Below are positions 59,586 to 64,000 of a stretch of 64,000 bases of DNA, one piece after another. Under the pieces are notes generated by a model. The model did no database searches. It was not told where the DNA came from and worked only from the letters and a program-made list of their open reading frames with translations. A program made the translations under genes and the position numbers. Each line of letters opens with the position of its first letter. The stretch's first letter is position 1. Location: assembly GCA_964628035.1 (NCBI GenBank), contig CAZVPI010000010.1, positions 1 to 64,000 on the forward strand, read 5' to 3'. The DNA comes from UBA2199 sp964628035 (lineage in GTDB: Bacteria; Acidobacteriota; Aminicenantia; UBA2199).

Positions 59586-60738
59586 TTGCTGCGAATTTAA
59601 CGAGAATCAAGAGGAAAAGGCCCCAATAAACAAGTTGGATTTGCCGGAAGGAGTCCCGCCTTTATATACTTTCTATCTTTACATAACCAATGGCTGCAAC
59701 CTGGCCTGCCGCCATTGCTGGATCACTCCGACATTTGTCAATGGCAAACCTTCCCCGGGCGATTGCCTCGATCTGGATTTATTGAGGCTGGCTGTGGAGG
59801 AAGGAAAATCGCTGGGCTTGCGAAACGCCAAGCTTACTGGAGGCGAACCGGTCCTCCATCCGCGTTTTGTTGAGATCGTCGATTACTTGAGTGCTGAGGA
59901 CATCAAGCTGAATATGGAGACAAACGGTACGCTGATCGACGCTGACTTGGCCAAGCATCTGAAAAACAATTCATCCATGTGGCACATCTCGGTCAGCATC
60001 GACAGCGTCAATCCGGAAAAGCACGATCAATTCCGGGGCGTGAAAGGGGCTTTCAATGCTGCAGTAAAAGGGATCGAGCATCTTGTGAACGCCGGTTTCA
60101 AGCCCCAGATCATCATGTGCCCGCATCGCGGCAACATCCAAGAAGTCGAGGACTTGGTCAAGTTGGCGGTCAGCCTGGGAGCAGGATCAGTCAAATTCAA
60201 CCCGGTAACGGCCACCGGCCGGGGACAGATCATGGAACAGCACGGTGAAACGCTTGATTCCGATGAAGTCATGCGGCTGGTTCGCTTCATCCGGGGCGAG
60301 TTGCAGGAACGCATGCCCATCCGTTTGATCATTTCTACTCCGCCCGCCTTGTCCACTATTAAGGAGCTCCTTCGGGAAAGAAGGGCCGGAGGCGAGTGCG
60401 GCGTGCGCCATATTTTGGGGATTCTCGGGGATGGGGAGATGGCTTTGTGCGGCATTGGGCGGAATATTCCGGAGCTGTGTTTCGGGCGCTTGGGGAAAGA
60501 CAGCCTGCGCGACACATGGGTCTCCCATCCAACCCTGGTGAAACTTCGAGAAGACCTGGATGGTGAGTTCCCGGGAATCTGCGGCGACTGCGTCCATGCC
60601 CGGCGCTGCCTGACGCAATGTGTGGCCAATAATTATGTGCGTACCGGAAAAATGGTCAATCCCGATCTGTTATGCACGGAAGCGGAACGCGGGAGAATCT
60701 TTCCGATCACCAGGAGACGGAGTTATGGGGAGAAATAG
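59575..60738 (+). CDS. Radical SAM/SPASM peptide maturase (ScmF-like)
   Basis: The protein has 387 residues from ATG 59575, overlapping the PqqD gene by 11 nt. The N terminus LPEGVPPLYTFYLYITNGC leads into the cluster motif CNLACRHCW (Cys41, 45, 48). TGGEPVLHPRF, NMETNGTLID and HISVSIDS follow. The C-terminal SPASM-like part has ECGVRHILGILGDGEMALC, CFGRLG and CGDCVHARRCLTQC with a final Cys near LLCTEAE. It resembles ScmF of the SynChlorMet cassette. A paralogue lies on the opposite strand at 62447-63580. Confidence 0.86.
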   Translation: MTSDCCEFNENQEEKAPINKLDLPEGVPPLYTFYLYITNGCNLACRHCWITPTFVNGKPSPGDCLDLDLLRLAVEEGKSLGLRNAKLTGGEPVLHPRFVEIVDYLSAEDIKLNMETNGTLIDADLAKHLKNNSSMWHISVSIDSVNPEKHDQFRGVKGAFNAAVKGIEHLVNAGFKPQIIMCPHRGNIQEVEDLVKLAVSLGAGSVKFNPVTATGRGQIMEQHGETLDSDEVMRLVRFIRGELQERMPIRLIISTPPALSTIKELLRERRAGGECGVRHILGILGDGEMALCGIGRNIPELCFGRLGKDSLRDTWVSHPTLVKLREDLDGEFPGICGDCVHARRCLTQCVANNYVRTGKMVNPDLLCTEAERGRIFPITRRRSYGEK

Positions 60739-61294
60739 TGATTCCCGTGCTTCCCAAAAAAACAAAAAACAGGACGTGCTTCAAAAAGGGGGTATTATTT
60801 TTCATGCGTCTTCCGTGAGCGTTTCGGGAAAAGCGCTTTTATTCTTGGGTCACTCCACTGCCGGCAAAAGCACGATCAGCCAGTTATTGTCGAAACGGTA
60901 TCCCATTATCGCTGACGACAAGGTCTTAGTAAGAGAAATGAAAACCAAGGACTGGCTGGTCCAAGATGCGAGTGATAAGTTCCGTGATTGGACCGGAACC
61001 GAACCTCCATTGGGCCGAGAAAAATTCCCGGTACTTGCAATCATGCGCATTTTTAAAGGACGTTCCACGCGAATTCAACCTCTCTCTCAAAGGGAAACAT
61101 GCGGATACATGATGGATGCCATTTTTGAGAACGATTTTCAAAGAAACATTGAAGATTTATCGATACGAAAAGAATGGTTTGAACTAGCAGCAAAGATTTC
61201 TAGAAATATTGAGGGATGGCGCTTGACTTTTCCAAAAAGTGCAGTTATTATTGAAAATATTTCTCGTTTGTTCGAGAGGAATATTGAAAATTAG
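60725..61294 (+). CDS. HPr-kinase-like P-loop protein of the peptide cassette (ScmC-like)
   Basis: The protein has 189 residues from ATG 60725, which overlaps the preceding gene by 14 nt and has GGAG upstream. The Walker A is GHSTAGKST (residues 42-50), preceded by FHASSVSVSGKALLF, and the metal motif IADDKVLV follows at about 60, as in HPr kinase/phosphorylase. Short HPr-kinase homologues occur in peptide gene clusters, and the lasso-peptide kinases of the PadeK type phosphorylate the C-terminal Ser of their precursor. The precursor here ends in Ser, so the same job is a concrete hypothesis. Base composition is clearly more A+T-rich than upstream genes, especially after 61100. Confidence 0.8.
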   Translation: MGRNSDSRASQKNKKQDVLQKGGIIFHASSVSVSGKALLFLGHSTAGKSTISQLLSKRYPIIADDKVLVREMKTKDWLVQDASDKFRDWTGTEPPLGREKFPVLAIMRIFKGRSTRIQPLSQRETCGYMMDAIFENDFQRNIEDLSIRKEWFELAAKISRNIEGWRLTFPKSAVIIENISRLFERNIEN

Positions 61295-61336
61295 AATTAT
61301 GTTTTTTTGGGGAGACAATAACTAAAAGGAATTACA

Positions 61337-61627
61337 ATGAAAAAAACAAAATACGAAAAACCAATGAGTTTGGATGCTGGACGAGTTGCTGCTATTCAAG
61401 GAGCAAGTTGCAGTATTGGGTCAAGTGCAACAGATGGGTGCCGACCTGGAGGTGCAGCAATGCCAGGTGGGTGTGATTCTGGAACGGATCCAAACATGCA
61501 ATCGGTTTGCAGCGCGATGGGAACCAGTGCCACAAACAATTGTCAAACGGGTTCAAACGCGAATTTGGGCTGTGGCCCTGGATCTGCTGCCGGTTGGGGA
61601 TGTTTCACCGGAGATGGTGACAGCTAA
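61337..61627 (+). CDS. Cys-rich precursor peptide (candidate RiPP substrate)
   Basis: This 96-residue peptide has AAGGA placed 6 nt before the ATG. The leader is about 1-24 (MKKTKYEKPMSLDAGRVAAI). The core is rich in Gly, Ser, Asn and Ala with Cys at 25, 35, 46, 58, 69, 79 and 89, a regular spacing of 10, 11, 12, 11, 10 and 10. The core is an internal duplication: CSIGSSATDGC and CSAMGTSATNNC open the two halves. The last residue is Ser96. A KxEKP start is common in leaders recognised by PqqD-type domains. Thioether, epimerised or phosphorylated products are possible. It is the only candidate substrate seen in the island. Confidence 0.8.
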   Translation: MKKTKYEKPMSLDAGRVAAIQGASCSIGSSATDGCRPGGAAMPGGCDSGTDPNMQSVCSAMGTSATNNCQTGSNANLGCGPGSAAGWGCFTGDGDS

Positions 61628-61793
61628 GATTCTTTTTAGGATTAGAATTCTATGGAAAGAAGGTGTCAGATTTTTCATTACAATGTTTTTGCTGTTTGAA
61701 AGCTTCATGTCCTTGCCAATGTGCATTGGATTTTCCGGCTCCGTACAATTTGTCGATGCGGCGACAAATGAGAAGAAATTTTTCCCAGATAGT
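61628..61793. terminator. Convergent intergenic region with hairpin
   Basis: This AT-rich gap lies between the two convergent halves. It contains one perfect 8-bp inverted repeat, ATTTGTCG at 61748-61755 and CGACAAAT at 61762-61769, with a 6-nt loop. A T-run (61780-61784) follows on the plus strand. It may end both transcripts. The sequence here also codes for a frame (61374-61904) that I rejected. Confidence 0.35.
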
Positions 61794-62450
61794 TTAAATC
61801 TGCTGACTTTCTTTAACCTGATTTGGAAGTTGAGGCCCGATGATGAAATCGTAGGGCCGCTTCAGATACCAGCGGTTATTTCCGATCCAATGAATAGCCA
61901 CTGAAAGACCTCTGTGCACGTACTTGTCCAGTGAGCCATCGGGAGTGTTCAAATGAATAATCTCGATTTCCGGATGCCAAAACTTTTTTAAAATTCCAAA
62001 ATTCCTAATCAGAAGGTAAGGAGTTCTAAAAAAGAATTTCACGCCACGAGCGATGTGGATTCGGCCATGCAGTACTTTTGCTCTAATCACGCCGAGCCAG
62101 CCGTTCCGCGCCTGGTGAATTTCCCCTCTGCGGTCGAAGCGAATCACCCGGCCGATGATTTTCTCCTCGCTCACCAGCCCGATATCCCTGTCGCGGCAAT
62201 TGTCTCCGCGTGTGATCAAACCATCTGGAGCAATATCCGCGACCCGGTGGACGATGAAATCACTATTTTCATCGGCTTCTCTGCCAAATATGATCAGGTC
62301 GCCCTTTTTTATTTGATCATAAAAAACTTTTTCGGTTACCAGTTTGTCTCCGGGCTTGAAGGTGCCCTTCATGCTGGAGCCGCGATAGAACAGGTTGGGC
62401 GGCTGCAGCGGGTCTTTGATGATTGATGTGGGTGGAAACGGATCGTTCAA
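61794..62450 (-). CDS. S26-type peptidase, Ser/His form, no membrane anchor
   Basis: This 218-residue protein starts at TTG 62450, overlapping the radical SAM gene by 4 nt. The nucleophile is Ser26 in YRGSSMKGTFKPGDKLV (GxSMxxT/P). The second motif has His68 in IVHRVADI where bacterial signal peptidase I has Lys, and ITRGDNCRDRD (80-89) follows. This is the Ser-His-Asp set of the Sec11/SipW (S26B) group. Unlike those enzymes no hydrophobic membrane helix is visible, so the enzyme may be cytoplasmic. A leader peptidase for the modified peptide is the natural role in this context. Confidence 0.75.
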   Translation of the reverse strand: MNDPFPPTSIIKDPLQPPNLFYRGSSMKGTFKPGDKLVTEKVFYDQIKKGDLIIFGREADENSDFIVHRVADIAPDGLITRGDNCRDRDIGLVSEEKIIGRVIRFDRRGEIHQARNGWLGVIRAKVLHGRIHIARGVKFFFRTPYLLIRNFGILKKFWHPEIEIIHLNTPDGSLDKYVHRGLSVAIHWIGNNRWYLKRPYDFIIGPQLPNQVKESQQI

Positions 62451-63580
62451 TTGAGTCGCGAAGAGGGGAAAAGCCCCAGTTTGCAGGCCTCGTCGCAGAA
62501 ATAGTAGGGGGCGTTGAACTTGTGTTTCAGGTGATAGTTGTTGGCCACGCAGGCGCCGAGGCAGGTGAAGCGGTGGATGCAGCGGCCGCAGACCCCTTCG
62601 AATTGGTCGGGTATCACTCGGCGCAATTCCTTCAATTTCGATGATTTGGCCCAGACTGTGGCCAAGTCATCCTTTCCCAGGTTGCCGAAGTTCAACTCGG
62701 GGGTCGTGACACCGACCCCGCATATGGAAAGATCCCCGGTCGACAAGACGCCGAGGATGTTCAGCACGTGGCAGCAGGGCAGGCTCGATTTGAGAAACTT
62801 CTTGATCGGGAAAAAGGCCACGGGGATGTCGAAATGGATCGGGATTTTGTACTTGGGCTGGATCTTGTCTGTGATCTTTTTGAACAGGGCGATCAATTCC
62901 TTGACCTTGAAGCCGTTCTTTTCGGCGAAGCGGTCGCCGCGGCCCATGTGCTGCACGTGGTTGAACTTGACCGAGCCGCAGCCAAGCCTTTTGGCCAGTT
63001 TCACCACGTCTTCGAGTTCGGGAACATTCCCCTTGTGCAGGGTGCAGATCATCTGCGGCCTGAAGCCGGCCTTGACCAGGGCCTTGATGCCGTTGACGGC
63101 CTGCTTGTAAGAACCCTTCACTCCGCGCAGCCAGTCGTGGGTGGCCGCCTTGGCTCCGTCCAGCGAGACTGAAACAAAGCTGAAATGCTTTTTCGATTTC
63201 AGGAAGCGGGCCATGGCGTCGTCGATTAGGACACCATTGGTCTCCATGAACATGTTGAGCTTTTGCGCTTCGATCAGGTCGACGATCTCGCGGAAGCGGG
63301 GGTGGAGCATGGGCTCGCCACCTGTCAATTTGACCGATCCCAGGCCCAGGGGCTTGGCCTGGCGGATGGATTTTTTCAGGTGGGCGAGCTTGATGAATTT
63401 GCCGTTCTTGTTGCTTGCCTGGTAATCAGGCTCGATCCAGCAGTGGCGGCAGGCCAGGTTGCAGGAGCCGGAGACGTACATGTAAAGCGAGGTCAGCGGC
63501 GGCACCCCTTTGGGCAGCTTCAGCTTGCGGGGCTTGCTGGCACGGGGTTTCTTCGGGGTCAGTTCAGGTTCGCAGCCCAT
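62447..63580 (-). CDS. Radical SAM/SPASM peptide maturase (second ScmF-like)
   Basis: The protein has 377 residues with an AGGAG before ATG 63580. The cluster motif is CNLACRHCW (Cys40, 44, 47). It has TGGEPMLHPRF, MFMETNGVLID and FVSVSLDGAKAATHDWLRG. SPASM cysteines are CCHVLNILGVLSTGDLSIC, CGRCIHRFTCLGAC and YFCDEACKLG. It has the same domain order as 59575-60738, but the sequences differ widely, so this is an old paralogue rather than a recent copy. It is followed by the S26-type peptidase gene with a 4-nt overlap. Confidence 0.86.
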   Translation of the reverse strand: MGCEPELTPKKPRASKPRKLKLPKGVPPLTSLYMYVSGSCNLACRHCWIEPDYQASNKNGKFIKLAHLKKSIRQAKPLGLGSVKLTGGEPMLHPRFREIVDLIEAQKLNMFMETNGVLIDDAMARFLKSKKHFSFVSVSLDGAKAATHDWLRGVKGSYKQAVNGIKALVKAGFRPQMICTLHKGNVPELEDVVKLAKRLGCGSVKFNHVQHMGRGDRFAEKNGFKVKELIALFKKITDKIQPKYKIPIHFDIPVAFFPIKKFLKSSLPCCHVLNILGVLSTGDLSICGVGVTTPELNFGNLGKDDLATVWAKSSKLKELRRVIPDQFEGVCGRCIHRFTCLGACVANNYHLKHKFNAPYYFCDEACKLGLFPSSRLN

Positions 63581-63670
63581 AGATGTATCTCCTGCTCAAG
63601 GAAAAGTGGTGAGCGATAAAGTGATAAGTTGTAAGCAAAGACAATGGCACTGTCTTTTTTGGCAAAAGCA
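63581..63670. other. Short gap between two cassette genes
   Basis: No gene is seen. It contains GTGGTGAGCGATAAAGTGAT-type low-complexity text (about 63607-63640), related in style to R6 and R8. Confidence 0.35.
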
Positions 63671-64000
63671 CTATTTTTTCTCTTTTTTTTTGCGGGGATT
63701 CAATTTGCCGATCGGGACGCCCAGGAAGCCGTTGGCGCGCATGTCGTCGACGAAGGCCTTGACCTCGCCGTCGACCTCTTTTTCCGGCACGCCCGCGAAG
63801 GCCTCCTTGAGGGCGGCGATGATCGCCGGCAGGTCCTTTTTCCCGTCGCACTGCTTCCAGATGAACAGGCCGGTGGGGTTGATCACCCGGATCTGGTTGG
63901 TGTCGGGATTGAACAGCAGCGCCCCGTCGGGGTCCTCCTCGCGCAGGATCACGTCGGGATTGCGGACCAGCAGCGGATTATCATTCACAATCTTATCGGG
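63671..64000 (-). CDS. PqqD-domain protein (ScmD-like), possibly incomplete at the window edge
   Basis: The frame stays open to the window edge. A GTG at 63988 could start a 105-residue protein, but no good ribosome site precedes it, so the gene may begin beyond 64000. The PqqD-like domain has ILREEDPDGALLFNPDTNQI, INPTGLFIWKQCDGKKDL and VKAFVDDMRANGFLG, with a Lys-rich tail NPRKKKEKK. It closely matches the second half of the tandem protein at 58989-59585. The role would be leader-peptide binding for the downstream radical SAM enzyme. Confidence 0.8.
   Translation of the reverse strand, partial: PDKIVNDNPLLVRNPDVILREEDPDGALLFNPDTNQIRVINPTGLFIWKQCDGKKDLPAIIAALKEAFAGVPEKEVDGEVKAFVDDMRANGFLGVPIGKLNPRKKKEKK

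Noticed and set aside
61374..61904. 176-codon frame overlapping the precursor gene
   Set aside because: It overlaps the precursor in another phase, has no ribosome site, and runs into the convergent peptidase gene; the Cys periodicity of the precursor supports the other frame.

Overview
The window is a GC-rich, gene-dense bacterial chromosome segment from a Gram-negative organism. The envelope evidence is BamD, a FadL-type porin, ADP-heptose synthesis with a heptosyltransferase, and a complete MreBCD-PBP2-RodA operon. The style of the genome fits an Acidobacteriota-like lineage, with Candidatus Aminicenantes as my best guess: many TPR proteins, Ser/Thr kinase signalling, a giant sigma-54 regulator, split HldE functions, endonuclease Q and PqqD/radical-SAM peptide cassettes. 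The taxonomic placement is inference; no rRNA is present.

Layout. 1-146: tail of a ZIP metal transporter. 341-5675 (minus): one operon for a TPR/Ser-Thr kinase, acyl-CoA dehydrogenase, histidine ammonia-lyase and a small YHS-like membrane protein. It is divergent from a TPR-AAA+ Clp-like ATPase (5789-8761). 8771-15024 (minus): a 1389-residue sigma-54 activator, two oligopeptide-type ABC permeases and a PilZ protein. 15252-19091 (minus): rplS-rnhB-TPR protein. 19244-25425 (minus): FadL porin, a secreted glycosidase with endonuclease Q, a membrane protein and a MEMO-family protein. 25747-29719 (minus): metG and an Hsp70. 29830-33298 (plus): tRNA-Phe and heptose/LPS genes. 33521-43650 (plus): cell-shape operon, a radical-SAM/DUF2344 protein, an RNA methylase and queH. 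43722-47521 (plus): PASTA protein, rpe, bamD, uvrC. 47701-55265: a peptidase, tRNA-Leu, a lipid kinase, an internally deleted S46 peptidase, small secreted proteins and a dead site-2 protease. 55390-57204 (minus): an ABC exporter.

The most interesting part is 57527-64000, a peptide-modification island that resembles the SynChlorMet (Scm) cassette. On the plus strand lie a PqqD-fused radical SAM/SPASM enzyme, a tandem-PqqD protein, a second radical SAM/SPASM enzyme, an HPr-kinase-like protein and a 96-residue precursor with seven Cys spaced 10-12 residues apart and ending in Ser. Convergent to it on the minus strand are another PqqD protein, another radical SAM/SPASM enzyme and an S26-type peptidase with a Ser/His signature. 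The island is visibly richer in A+T than its surroundings from about 60.7 to 62.1 kb.

Two genome-wide habits stand out. Many promoters are near-perfect sigma-70 boxes with 17-nt spacers, and at four genes the -10 box ends exactly 6 nt before the start codon, which implies leaderless mRNAs. Long intergenic regions are filled with a family of pyrimidine-rich, imperfect short repeats that in places also form the 3' ends of genes.
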